From NCBI GenBank assembly GCA_950295325.1, contig OX485805.1, forward strand, positions 11,782,501 through 11,846,500: a stretch of DNA of 64,000 nucleotides, read 5' to 3'. Position 1 is the stretch's first letter. Each line of letters opens with the position of its first letter. Under the pieces are notes generated by a model. The model ran no database searches and had not been told where the DNA came from. It worked only from the letters and a program-made list of their open reading frames with translations. The translations under genes and the position numbers were made by a program. Positions 47,046-59,900 of this stretch are shown piece after piece. Source of the DNA: Polytrichum commune. Lineage: Eukaryota; Streptophyta; Polytrichopsida; Polytrichales; Polytrichaceae.

Positions 47046-48572
47046 ATGAAATTTAAGAAACACGCTAATCTGATGTCTAGTTTATTTTTGGCAAAAAAAC
47101 ACCATCAACTTCTCTTGAGGAATGCTGACTCCCGTCCAGCTCGGGAGATACACAATACTACAGTTGTACCTGCTGATTACTCCCGAAACTACTCTACTGC
47201 TGGACCTCTAACTGTTGGTGCTGCTGGGATGAGGGGCCCTGCTGCTGCCTACAACACTGCTACTCACCTTGCTGTTGTTCTTGTTGCAGTTGTTGGAACT
47301 GCTGACTGGAGGGGTCCTGCTGGAGCTGCTGGTTTCAGGGACCTTGCTGGAGCAGCTGAACAATATGCAGAAGTCCATGCTGCAGAGGCATCCAGGAGAC
47401 CTCCAAGAGGTTCTTTTCGTAGAACCCATCCTAAACCGCAAAGAGCGATGCAAAGAGGGTATCAGCATAGACCTAGACTTCCACCCAGACCCTTCCCGAA
47501 CAAACCAGCTAAGGGAAACTGTCATAAATGTGGACGCAGAGGTCATTTTGTGAAAGAATGTAGAGCTCCTCCCTACCTAGTCAATATGTATAAGGAACTC
47601 CAACAGTTACGCATCCAACCCCGTCAGAATTACAACTTCCAGACTGAGAATCCTTCATCCTCTACCCATGATGTTGAGAGTTTTATGACTATCTACGAGA
47701 AGCAAGCATTGGACCCGGATGTTGCTCTCCTAGACAGTGCATCTATTCATACAATATTGACCAACCCTAAAATCTTCCATTTCACCAAAAATGAGAAGTC
47801 CTGGCAACATTGTAAGCTTATCACAATGGCCGGAAGCCGAAATATGAGATTTCGGGAGGGCCAGGCAACGGTAGTCTTGCCCGGGGGCTTCCCCCTCATT
47901 TGCGCGAATGCAATGTACGCTCTAGATGCGCCTCGTAGCCTGATCAGCTACAAGGATCTGAGAGCGAGGAAGATCCACGTTTCCACTGCGATGGAAAATG
48001 ATGAAGAGGTTCTGGAGCTCAGGCAAGGGCAGGAGATCCTTGCCACCGCCAAAGCGGGAGGCGACGGCCTGTATAAGATTGTCATAAAGCCCTTGACATG
48101 TAGCCCCATCTCTCTGATAGATGAGGAAGAGGTTTGTATGGCTACTTGGGTTGGAGACCCTGAAGCAAAACGCCACAACCTGGCACAAGGAGTATCTTTA
48201 GATACTATAGCCAAGCCTGCTTTATGGCATATGAGGTTTGGACATCCGGGAACCACACTATTTCGCCGGATGCTTCCTTTAATAACAGGTCATAACATGT
48301 TGACAGCTGAGGCTGAGAAAACCCATGACTGTGTAGCATGCATTAAGGGAAAATTTATCAAAAGATCATCTAATTGGACCTTACCCAAAGAACTTCCCCC
48401 TCCCCTTTTCAGAATTCATGGGGATATTTGTGGGCCAATTAATCCACCATCTGGCATATTTAGATATTACTTTGTGTTGGTGGATGCCTTGGGGAGTCAC
48501 TTAGAGGTCTCACTCCTTCCAACCAGAAATATGGTCTTCCCTAAGCTCCTGGCTATTCTACTTAGGTACTGA
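47046..48572 (+). pseudogene. Gag zinc knuckle, protease and integrase N-part of the copia element
   Basis: The frame opens just after the gag stop. It contains a low-complexity stretch, the CCHC knuckle CHKCGRRGHFVKEC (about 47519-47560), and a protease site VALLDSASIHTIL in which Ala replaces the usual Gly of DSG. The GAG-pre-integrase zinc site follows (LWHMRFGHPG...CVACIKGK, about 48225-48350). The start of the integrase core, IHGDICGPI, carries the first catalytic Asp (about 48415). The frame ends at 48572 inside the integrase. It is non-functional as it stands. Confidence 0.85.
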
Positions 48573-48607
48573 ACCATTTTCCAAAAAATCCAATAAAATA
48601 CCTAAGA

Positions 48608-48922
48608 ATGGATAATGCCCAGGAATTTTGCCTGCACACCTTTGAAGACTACTGTACAGCCATGGGAATAACACTAACCTATTCAGTCCCCTATGAGCAC
48701 ATCCAAAATGGACTGGCAGAAGCCTTTATTAAAAAAATTCAGCTCATAGCTAGACCCCTGCTACTGCATGCTAACTTACCTTCTACGTTATGGGGCCATG
48801 CAGTCTTACATGCAGTTGCCTTGTTAAGGTTAAGACCAACCTTACTAAATATCCAAACCCCATATGAGCTGGTTGCAGGCAGGCCACCGAATGTAGCACA
48901 CATTCGAATTTTTGGCTGCTAG
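48608..48922 (+). pseudogene. Integrase core, second part, of the copia element
   Basis: MDNAQEF carries the second catalytic Asp, and NGLAEAFIKK the catalytic Glu. LPSTLWGHAVLHAVALLRLRP and TPYELVAGRPPNVAHIRIFGC follow as in copia integrases. A TAG ends the frame at 48922. The sequence then resumes in the same family pattern (TIGPHRREGIYIGF), so this is a damaged continuous polyprotein. Confidence 0.85.
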
Positions 48923-49060
48923 GTCTGGGTCCCTGTCACTGAACCTAACAGACACACAATTGGACCTCATCGCAGAGAAGGCATTTACATTGGGTTCAAC
49001 TCTACATCCATCATCAAATATCTAGACCCTATTACAAGAGCCTTACTTAGAGCCAGATTT

Positions 49061-50704
49061 GTGAATTGCAGATTTATAGAATATGTCTTTCCAGCCTTAC
49101 AGAAAATTCCTAACCAGCCACTTGAAAACCTTAACTTCCTAGCTCCTGAAACCTTGACAATGAACCCTAATCCTCCGACATCCTTACCCAATACAGAAGT
49201 TCTTAAACCACTAAACCTTAAATCCTTGGCTGAGAATACCCTAGATGGTTTCTCATCTGAAACTAGAATAATAAGACACCCCCTTCCTGGTACCGGGAAT
49301 ATCCTACCCAAAAGACAACTTGAAACCCCACCTATTATCCATCACCCAACCAAAAGACCCAAATCCCACTTTACAGCTGAAGACGTTCAAGACATACACC
49401 TGAAGACTGAAGACCGGGATATTTACTTTGGGGAACCATCTAAACCTGAAATCCTTACATCAGATCCTAACCTGGATTCTAACCCAGCCACCCTCAAGCA
49501 AGCCATGTCCAGACCCGATTGGCCACAATGGCAACATGCCATTAATACTGAATATAATTCCCTTCGCAAACATAAAGTTTTTGGCGAACTGTCCCTTGAC
49601 CTTGCACAACCACCTGTAGGTCACAAAATAATATTTACCAAAAAATTTGACGCTAAGGGTAATGTCATTAGGTACAAGGTCAGATTCGTAGCTCAGGGAT
49701 TCACACAAAGACCTGGAATTGACTATGAACAAACTTACAGTCCACTAATGGATACTATCTCTTTCAGATACTTATTAGCCTTGACATTTCATATGCCTTT
49801 GCATATCTATTTGCTAGATGTTGTTACAACATATCTACATGGCAAATTAGATTATGTTTTGTATCTAGCTCCTCCACCTGGATTTCTGAATCAAGTTCCT
49901 AACCCACAGCCAGGCAGATTTGCAGGATTAAGAATTTATAAAGCCTTATACGGCCTGAAACAATCAGGCCGCACCTGGTACCACCATTTATGCAATTTTC
50001 TGATTGCACAAGGTTTTATATATAACCCTACCTTACCCTGCATCTTTACTCTTACTAAAGATTTTGATTTTGTTATCCTGGCTGTATATGTTGACGATTT
50101 AAACATTATTGGTAAATCAGAACTATGTCAATATGCCCAAAATATTTTAACCCAAAAATTTGACATGAAATTCTTAGGTCCTACCTACTTTTGCCTAGGA
50201 CTTCAGGTTCACCATGTACCAAATGAAGGCATACTTTTACATCAGGAGGCATATGTGAATAAAATTCTTAAGGAATTTCAGATGGATAAGGCCAATCCAT
50301 TAGCCGCTCCAATGATTGGACGCAGTAAGACTAATGAAGATCCGTATCAACCTCGTGAGGAGGAGGAGGAGATTGTAGATAAATCTAAGTACCTCACAGC
50401 GGTTGGGATTTTTACATATTCAACAACTCATACTAGGCCTGATATAGCATTTGCAACTAGTATATTAGTCAGACATAGTCAGAATCCCACAATCAGACAT
50501 TGGAATGGTGTTAAGCATCTTATGAGATACCTTCGCGGGACTTCTGATCTTGGCTTGTTCTACAAAATAACTAATAATCCTGAAATTTCAGGTTTTGCAG
50601 ACTCTGGTTTCAGGACCAATATGGCTGCAGGAAAGTCGCAGACTGGTTATATGTTTATGAAAATGGTGCTCCTATTTCCTGAAAATCCACGAAGCAAACT
50701 ATAA
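49061..50704 (+). pseudogene. Reverse transcriptase and start of RNase H of the copia element
   Basis: The frame carries the copia RT block: KHKVFGELS, GHKIIFTKKFDAKGNVIRYK, VAQGFTQRPGIDYEQTYSP, the DVVTTYLHG strand (where DV.TAFL is usual), ALYGLKQSGRTWYHHL, and the catalytic YVDD at about 50088-50099. HTRPDIAFATSILVRHSQNP and VKHLMRYLRGTSDLGLFY lead into RNase H (with DSGF), which is lost by a frameshift near 50690. Confidence 0.9.
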
Positions 50705-50868
50705 CTGCTACATCAACTAACCACGCAGAACTTCTAGCGTTCCATGAAGCTACAAGGGAATGCGTCTGGCTGCGAACTATGGAGCAGATTTTGGTGAAGC
50801 AGTACAGATTACAGATCAAGGATTAGCCAAGAGTTATCTTCGAGGATAATGCTGCTTGCATCAGACAA

Positions 50869-51096
50869 ATGACTTCTGGATTTATCAAGGCTGATCGCAC
50901 AAAACACATCAGTCCACACATATTTACATATAGTCAGGATTTGATAGAGAAGGGCCAGCTAGAGATTAGGAAAGTACAATCTGAACATGATTTAGCAGAT
51001 ATGTTAACCAAGGCTTTACCAGCCTACAAACTTAGAAAATTAATAGAAGTTGTTGGAATGAAGACACTCCATTCCCTAAACTCTCTTGGTTGTTAA
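50869..51096 (+). pseudogene. RNase H C-terminus of the copia element
   Basis: The segment RTKHISPHIFTYSQDLIEKG, then HDLADMLTKALPAYKLRKLIE, is the usual copia polyprotein C-terminus. It continues the frame lost near 50700 and ends at 51096, before a purine-rich tract (GGTTGAGGAGGAG, 51171-51183) that serves as the polypurine tract next to the 3' LTR. Confidence 0.85.
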
Positions 51097-51183
51097 TACT
51101 CTTTTCTTTATCCAAGGTTTTATCCCAAACTGGGTTTTACTTGGAAAAGTTTTTAACGAGGTTAACACCAGGTTGAGGAGGAG

Positions 51184-51558
51184 TGTTAAGATAGCCATTT
51201 AGCTGAGCAACCAGGTGTTAGCTACATCTAGGAGTATAACAGTATTGGGGGTCCAGGGTCCTAGCCTGGATACCCGCCTGAACAATAGCTTGTAATTAGT
51301 ACAGTTCGTGGGTTAACCTGGACATGGACACCACAGACCATAACTTCAGCCGGCCATTGCCGGGTATCTACCTGTACAGTATGAAGTAGACAATGTGCCA
51401 GTATACGGTGCAGCCAGGTTGTTGACACCTGGCCTTTATACCTCAAGGCCATATGTTTGTTATATATACCCCTTATTCTACCATTAAGGGCAGTTAATTC
51501 ATTGAAGTATTTATGCACCTAAACTCTGTCTCACTAGCAACCTGACTTACTTCTAACA
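51184..51558 (+). repeat. 3' LTR of the copia element
   Basis: 375 bp, 14 differences from the 5' LTR by direct comparison. It is followed by the duplicated CTTTA and the right flank of the dispersed repeat. Confidence 0.95.
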
Positions 51559-52229
51559 CTTTATTGAGTTGAAGTATATTCCATAGATTCCCCTAAAATG
51601 ATCGGTAATTTTCTTGAAGTTTTGAACTTTGACCAGTCATTTCTCAAACTCAACCAATCCATATGTAACTGGTGGTTGGTTCTCCCTGTTCATTGAACCA
51701 ACCTGTAAGAGAAGTTAGAGAATTTGTTCCCCAAGGTTCTATTTCATGTTTCAATGTACTAATCACATATGAACTTTGTAATATAGGTGGGTCCCACCAT
51801 TTATGCACATTAATTATTTATAGAAAATGACAATTGGGACCTACACAATGTTGTGTTATGAGCATCATAGTCGTAGTATGAAGGTAAATTCAGCACTAGA
51901 AAGTTTGGTGAATGAGCAATGCATGGTGTAGTCAAGGTGTGTAATATGAAGGTGAGACAGTAGGTGGGATATGTTTATTCATGGATATTTATATTATGAT
52001 ACGAAGTAAGAACCTTCTTGCATAGGCGAAATTACCCTAGAGTCTAACTAATATCAATATGGTATAGAGATGGTATTGACCCACATCAGAACTCAAGTAT
52101 AGAGGGATATCCACCAAGTACCTATCAATATTTGGTATTACAATTTTGATATAAGTCAGGTGGGTTATTTTAATGCCATTGTTGACCTTGTGTATTGATA
52201 CCATGCATCCACGTATATATCATCCCAAC
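51559..52229. other. Right flank of the copia insertion and spacer
   Basis: 51559-51720 is the second half of the dispersed repeat also found at 16275-16366. Near 51855-51960 the wording 'gtcgtagtatgaagg', 'cactagaaagtttggtg' echoes the right end of the pogo-like element (41300-41350), so a short relative or relic of it is likely. Confidence 0.5.
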
Positions 52230-52605
52230 ACTACACTAAATATGATATTTAGTGTCATATGGTATATAATGTCATTTTGATCACTTTTCGGATGGCACTT
52301 ATGAATAAGTGAACAAATCTGGTCATTGATGATGGATAGGTTCATCCATTACCCAAAATCCTACCTTCTCTTGTGAGCAACTTGTGATGAAATTTTGTCA
52401 TGGATGATTGGAATGTGGATGAACAAAACTTGGTAATAGATAGTAACTGCATCACTAAAAACCTACAATCCAACCAAAAACATACAAGGAATGACAATTA
52501 ATGTTGGGTTAACATTTAGTGTTGGTGACAGTATACTGCGGTTTACAATTAGTATTGAGCAAGATAATTAGAATTGGTGACACTAAATATTATATGTAGT
52601 GTAGT
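52230..52605. mobile_element. 376-bp MITE, best-preserved copy of its family
   Basis: The ends are inverted repeats of about 28 bp: ACTACACTAAATATGATATT on the left and 'gacactaaatattatatgta' followed by 'gtgtagt' on the right. The interior matches 9857-11207 (minus its insertion) and 24801-25178. No coding capacity. A target duplication is not evident. Confidence 0.85.
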
Positions 52606-53917
52606 CGTTGAGACTTGGGTTTTGCAACGTCTACATATTCTCATCTCCAAGGCCAAGGCAATAAAGTTTCATGTTTGTGAAAAAATGGGATTTATTTATG
52701 TGATTCTAAGAATATCACTTGGTGTGAGAGAGCCCCTTGCTTAAACCCTCTAAAACAAGCTCCATTCCATCCACCCGATGAACTCAACCGGAATTTGTTA
52801 CCAGATGAGCTTATGTAGTAAATCCCCAGCCGGTAGCTTCAGTACCTCTACAGAAGACTTGTCAGTTACTAAGGAGTGAATCAGACTTGCACTTGAGTAA
52901 CTTAATTGTGCAAATGCCAAGATGATGATATGTGGCAAGATACGTAAAGTGCATGATGGTCCACATGTGAGAATAGAAGTAGATAACACAGGTAGATAGG
53001 TGAAAATTTGGTTGAATTTCCTAACAAGTGTGAACAAACTGACATTTTGGTCAATTATGATAAAATACTAAGATGCCATTCGGGTTGGTAACTTTATACT
53101 ACAGTAGGTCATTAGGATTTGAACCTAGCATGAGGGATTTGTTTGTCAAGATTCGCACAAAACAGAGTATTTCAAAAACACATTATCATTAGGAAGGTTA
53201 AAATTCAAACTGCCAATTGGACACAAACATTCATGCATACAGACCCATTTGGAAAACCAGTCACTCAAAATGCGTTCAAAACGATTGAAATTCAAACTGT
53301 AAAGTTTCTATCCAGCAAAACAAGGTACTCTTAATATCACCAATTATTGAGTACTACTATATCCTACTAGCAAGAATGATCAAGAGTTTCTCCAAATCTG
53401 GGTCACAAATCAACCTCCTTGAGGTTGTGTAAACTGAAATCTCAGTGCTGAAATGTTATACCTTGATTGAATCAACTAAATATGTGCACAATGAGTACAA
53501 AGTTTCACGGGGTGCCGAAGAAGTCTAGATTGGCCTTAGATACTAAACCTCCTTTGGATTTGACAATTGTTAAGTATCTGTTGATAGCCATTAAATGGAA
53601 GAGAGAACCCCACAAAGTACATGGATTTACTCAGAAGGATAAGGAGAAAACTCACTCAAAAGGGATTATGAATGGCCTTTCACCTTCATGATTTGTACAT
53701 GGCAAAAGGGGGACCACTATCTGTGCTACTTAACTTCAAAATTACCTCACAGAATTCAATGCAAGAATAATCCCGTTGCCAAACTCCAGTCTCATAAGCT
53801 CAAATGCGCAATTCATGGCATGTATATCTACAACTCAAAACTAAAAGATGACAAAAATGATCCCTTCCCTATAAGTGCCTCTTCATCGTGTCTACAGTTC
53901 CCTGTATAGCCCAAACC
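52606..53917. other. Non-coding DNA 3' of the BRWD/MBD gene
   Basis: The part nearest 53917 is the 3' untranslated region of the minus-strand gene. Its first 110 or so bases match 708-850 in inverted orientation. No other gene is recognised between here and the MITE. Confidence 0.5.
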
Positions 53918-56900
53918 CTACAAAACGACTCCTTGTACAAGGCTCTGAGACATTCTCTGCACAGAATTACTCACAATCGTTGATGTTGAGTTTTGTATGT
54001 CGCATTGGGATTTTGGTAGCTCCACAGCTCCTGTAACATTCTCAGGAGAGAACCGTGGGATCCTTGGCTGCTGAACTAAGCCCACCCGACAAAGACGTCG
54101 ACCAAGACCCTCCAAAAGTTTGCTGTATTCAATTTTTGTGAGTGACTTGTGAGCTATAGTTTTATGAGGTTGAGAAGGCCCCTCCACTGACTTTGTAAGG
54201 ATTGCATCCCTTGCTCTGCTACCAACGCCAGATTCAGTGCCAGGGTAAAAGCTGGACGTTGCATTCAGGTGCCTGAATGGATTTGAGAAGTGCTCAAAAG
54301 TGGGTACAGGAACAGTTCCTAAGGATGAGTAGGTTCCAGCTACTGTGGGGACTTGTACTGAGGCATGGGGACCAGAAACTGGGGGAACAAAAGCCGAGGA
54401 AAATGGGCCAGAAACTGATGGGTGTAAAGAAGAGGGAAAGGGACCGAGGTTTGGAACTGGTGTGGCCACTGGTGTTGACACTGGTGTAGGAGGCTGACTT
54501 GAGAAGGGATATTGCCATGATACCGGAATTGAACTCTCGGTATGGTGCATAAACACATGAGTGTGATTGGCACCAAAAGGGGCCATGTGCTGCAAGCCTG
54601 AGGCACTAGCTGTAGCAGGAATTCCCAGAGCCGTATATGATTCCTGTTGTGATGGTTCTGGCTGCAGTGAATATGAACCACTACTCCAATCTGCTACTGA
54701 GTCGTTTTCAACTCTAGGTTTCTTAAATGGAGGTTGATCAGCGGAAACTCCTTCTGAAGGTGCAGTCCTTGCTAGAGACTTCCCAGACGAGTTCTTTGTC
54801 ATAGACGCCATTGATTGTTCCACAGGTAAGTCTACTGTAGCGGCATTGGTGACAGGCTGCTTCCTAACTGGAGGTTGCTTCTCTCCCTGTCCCTGCATTA
54901 ACAGAGGTCCACAGAGGACTTCATGGCCCATTCCTTCTCCAGAAACCACTTTCTTCTCCTGGTCGTCTAGAGTGGAAGTCGAGGAGGATGCCTTTGAACT
55001 CTTCTCTCGATGTACTACTTCATACATTGGCCTCTTTGATCTGCCCTTCCCAGCATCTGTTCACAAACACAGGACATCTACGCTCAGGATATCCAAATCG
55101 ATCTAATACAATACTCACATTCAATTCATTCAATAGATGGAAGTAAAGTATCATTTCCTCATCAAACATATAATATGCAATATTAAATCAGCATAATGGA
55201 ACACAACAATCCCTCCTGCAGTGTAAAAGGAATTTCAAAACTCACGGTCCACAAAACATCTAAAACTTCCCAAAAAACATTCAAGGCTACAAAGGAGAAG
55301 TTGAACAGACATAGAATGGAGGCATTAGAACAAGAACCTTGGTCTGGATGCTTCCTCTTAAGTCTGAAGATTAGCTTGCCCCTATTTTCTAGCTCTCTTT
55401 GCTTGCTTGAAATTTCCACTCGCGGAACAGAACCTGTAGTAGCCGAATGCACCCTCTGTGATGGGCTCAATGATGGAGCTTTTAAAGTGCCCTCACTAAC
55501 AACCGGTGCCTTCAGAACAGTCCCCTGATTTTCTACTTCACTCTGATTTTCTTGTCCCGGATCCATTGACCCACCCCATGGTAGCCAGATTGGACCATTG
55601 GGGCCACTCACATGCGCCCATGTTACGTGCGGGTTTGACACATCCGTACCACTAGCTCCAGTTGGGTGTACAGAACTGGCTTGTATACTTGGGAAGAGCT
55701 TTGCTGGGGCGCTTTGAACAGCAGAGGGTCTACCTGATGCAAGATGATTGGCATTCTTCTCGTTCTTCTGAATAGGAGTTTTCACACTCCACTGCCCGGG
55801 CTTCACCTGCCACTGCACGGAGTTTACAGAGTCCAAGTATTGCATGACTTCATTTCTGGAACGAAATCTGTGTCCTGACTTCTGCTCATGGTAGAACTGT
55901 CACATGATCACACCCCCAAGTAACTTCAAAGACTAGTAAGCATACAACACAGGCTTTGCAATGACACTGGGATGACTGGTCAAGACAACTCTATCAACAT
56001 ATTTGAGAATGTACACACATCCTCAGTGCTGAGTGATTCTGTGCGGAACGACTTTACAGGAGATGATATGGAACTCTTGAAGCAATAAAACACAGCTAAC
56101 GTGCTTCCTTTCATTCAAGCCAGCCAACCACAACATATAAACTCTGTGTGTACCTTGTCCTTACGACCAGCAGCAGTTCCACCATCCCGAACTTTGGTCT
56201 CTAGTGCCCATCCTTCTGGGAGCCAGCTGGGCTGATAATCAGACCGTGTGAAGCCATCCTCAATTGTGGACCCCTCTGCATTGTTCTCCTGAACATCTGT
56301 CTTGTTGTAACAAGATGCCTGCATTTCCTTACAACCCTTTCTTGAGCTGCCTTCAACTCTTCCCTTCTCTTTTGCAAGAAGGGCAGGTGGTTGTGCTTGA
56401 CATTGAGTTGCGGCATCTGCCAAGTTATGCAACCCTGTCTGACGTTGTCGCCTCCGGACATAACATTTGATGTCTTTAGGAGGCGAAGCATCTTCATTCT
56501 TCGCTTCCGCATGCCCAACATCAATGGGCTTTGGCAACCCTTCCTCATTGGAAGCATGTGCTTTCCCTCCCAATGCACCTGGACCCTCCATTGCAGTCTG
56601 AGTTGGACTGCTCTGTTTTCGTCTGCGCGCATAGGTCTTGAGAACTTCAGAAGATGAACACCCAATAACGTCTTCTCCATTTCTGGTTTCAGATGTTGCA
56701 TCACAAGTGCCTTCGAGTATGCACTTTTCTTGTTCCTCTGGAGATGTAGATGCAGCCTCCACATCAACAAACCTCTGTTCTCCATATTCTTCTCCCCTAG
56801 TCTCCACTTCAGTTGGACAAACTTCAGATGTGGAATTCATTGAACCATTGCAATCAACTAGCCTACCAACATCCAAGACATCTGACTTCATCATTAAGTT

Positions 56901-59900
56901 CCCAGTGCATAACACCGAATCAACACTTGTTAATCTCGAGCTTTCACAATACTCCGTATATGTCCCAGGACCAGCAGTGTTTTTTGCACTTGAATCACAG
57001 TGTCTGTCTGCAACTTCAGCTTCATCCCCGAGTCTGGCTTCATCCGGGACACGTACATGATATGCTCTCCGCCATGGTCGAATTCTCACCTGCCAAATAT
57101 AGTAAAGGTCTTACTTCTCATAACATATATGACTTTCTTGGGTAAACCATTTAGGCTGAGCAACTCTGTACATATAATGTAGTGCATATGAAGGTAATTG
57201 TACACTCACACTTTTCGTCCACATCTTACTGCATTCTAGTGTTACATCCTCTTCTGGAATAAATAAAGACAATAACATCAACCTTGAACCATTGAAGGCA
57301 TTATAACAAGTGGTATTCAAAAGTTTATTTGAATTTACATTTGGATTCAGAGATTCGAGCATCCAAATGATGGCCATGCCATCTCTTGAACAAGTAGCGA
57401 TGCTATCATGTGAGGACCTGCACGTTGAGCTCAAAAGTGTCAGCATCACAACAGGATCACCATCCAGAATTCACTGCATCAGAAATACAGTACTGATGAC
57501 AAGCCCTTGCCATAGGTAAATACAGCTCAAGCCCCTCTCCTGTGCACATTAAAAAGTGGCCTCAATGCAATAACCATTTCGTGTGATGATTTGAGAACAT
57601 CTTTAGTGTTGAAGAGCGTTTCAAACAAAGTTCCCAGAAAGATTTTTGAATGTCATTTCCAAAACTTAGATATGTTCTCTTTTCTGAACCCAACAATTAG
57701 AGTTCAGGCAGGCCGAACTGGACATAAAAATATGAGGGAGCAGAGTTGACATGTATGAAAAAGTAGGCCAATATTATCAATTGTGCAGGATCCAGTATTT
57801 ACTAACAACCTGATCATCTGAGTCCTCTTTATGCTTTCTACTCCACATCAATATACTGGTGCCCAAAGCCAACTAACTACCAAACCTCTTGTTTCAGGAT
57901 TTCTGTAGTGCCATGAGGGTATCCTGGGGAGTGAAGGGGAGAGAAATATAGAAGAACTTTAGTAACTCAAAAGCAACAATGACCAAGTTGGGAAGAAGAG
58001 AAGTATGAGCGGTGCGCACTGAGCACGGGACTTATTGTCCTTAAATGTTCCAATTAAAGAAACCTCTATCGGATCATGAAATATGTTCATCAGAGACCAT
58101 TGCTTTTTTGGAATGAAAAGGAAAACGCAATCTATCCTAAACCCTAAACTTACTAAAACCCATGCACGAGGATTCAGAACAGAAAGACTACTGTGCTGAA
58201 GTCATGTTCCCAAATATTGGAAGTATGCTTATGATTCCCTGCATTCAAGTCTGATCAGACACACATAGCTTTCATACAGAAATTACTTACCATAAGTTCC
58301 TTAACCTCGCTAAGAGTAAGTGCTCGTCCACGATGTGGTCCCAGCTCAATGGCTTTCTAGGGGCTGCAACTCCACTTCACCATGCACACATCCATATCAC
58401 CATATCTTTAGATTTGCAACTGTCCACTAATTATACAAGTAATGTAATATCCAAAATCCCATGGCACCCAAAACAAAAATATAAATCTCTAATGTGAGCA
58501 ATACAATCCCCCAGAGTGAAAGACTGAAAATGCTGAAAAGATCCCGTACTTCAGATAGGGGAGGTGGAACCTTACGAAAGAAGAAGATGCTGACAGCCTT
58601 TCAACACACAAACTGGCACTCCAGAAGGCAGAAGCCCCTGCAAGCACAAGTTTCCAGTCATATTGTAGGTCTAACCAACCAAGCACTTCAGAAACCTTGT
58701 CGATGTGGATAATTGTGAATCCTGGCTCAAGTACTTCTAGATTCCGCATATTGCCTAGCATCTTCAATGAATCATGGACATGCCAATGTCAATTAACAGA
58801 GACCATCATGAACTATTAGATGTCAACATACACAAAGCACAAGCATGTGACCTCCGAGCCAACAGTTCAAAGAGCAGAAAGTATATTAAGGTTTTGAAAA
58901 TAATGAACTTGTTTGAAGCAACCAAATGCAGTAAACTGGAGTGCCAATCACTTACGATTCCAATACAAAAGTCACTTGAACCTGAAGCTACGAATTTATT
59001 GCAATTACTCACTGCCAGGTCCGTTATGCCACCCTGTGACCATATACACTCAGTGACTTAAGTGTTCAATGAAAGCAGCACAACTTTACATGCACAGAAG
59101 AAGAATTCATCTGAGATTCCAAATCCAAATCTTAACAACACGTACTCCACAGCCCTAGATGGTCAAATAGGACCATAGTATGTCAATGACCCACGTATGA
59201 AAACTGGCTACAAAGCAGGGGACAGCATACCTCATGGCCCCGACAACTGCGCAAACAAAGTTCTGGGTCTGCTGCCCGTAACATTCCTAGTTGGTCATCG
59301 GAGCCCATGATCACAGACTGTCCCATGCCATCAAACACCGCTACACCACAAGTCAACCCACATAAATCAGTCTGACATTTTCATATCTATTCATCACAAA
59401 ATTTTGTACATGGTAACAGAACATTGTAATAAACAAACTATCCTTACAAAAAACTTCCTTGGAGAGTTGGCATTTTCTCTGGCAGTTACCAATACAATTT
59501 ACCATACTAGGCAAAATTATTCATTGGAATCCTTACAAGTCACTGCATATCCGACCAGAATTGAAGGCATTCAGACACATATCAAGGAGAAATTGGAATT
59601 CTTGTGCCCCTACACATTGTGCCAACTGGACACTAACTGCCCATGAATTAGCTCAGGGCATACCACAATATACAGCTTTACAATGGCCCCTGAGGTTTTT
59701 GATGATGTCTATTCCATCCGCCAGAAAAGGTGGCTTGAAAATCACATAACTTGGAGTGCGCACTGAACGGACTTGGTGGTGTTGAGCAAAACCTCTACCA
59801 AGGTGATGTAACATCAATCTGTGAGCCTGTCAACAGCCTATCTTTTGTTACAAAGTTGTAGCATGCAGACCCTTTGACAATGGCTAGCTTGAAGTGAAAA

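Larger units (their letters stand above)
45204..51558 (+). mobile_element. Complete but inactivated Ty1/copia retrotransposon, 6.36 kb
   Basis: Two 375-bp LTRs (TG...CA) enclose gag-protease-integrase-RT-RNase H in the copia order. The 5-bp target duplication CTTTA is perfect (45199-45203, 51559-51563). The LTRs differ at 14 positions by eye (about 96% identity), so the insertion is old enough to have accumulated damage. The coding region is broken: a stop ends gag at 47044, the integrase core is interrupted near 48572-48607 and by a stop near 48920, and RNase H is frameshifted near 50700. The element sits inside a dispersed repeat whose empty version lies at 16186. Confidence 0.95.

Noticed and set aside
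46484-51096. The copia polyprotein as a possible active element
   Set aside because: At least four separate stops or frameshifts and 14 LTR differences show it is inactive, although borders and motifs are well kept.
58300-58385. Splice-bounded segment with a protein-like reading (LTLSEVKEL) between the WD40 exons
   Set aside because: The good reading needs phase 0 on entry, but the preceding exon ends in phase 2. It also does not resemble the expected WD blade, so it was left out of the gene model.
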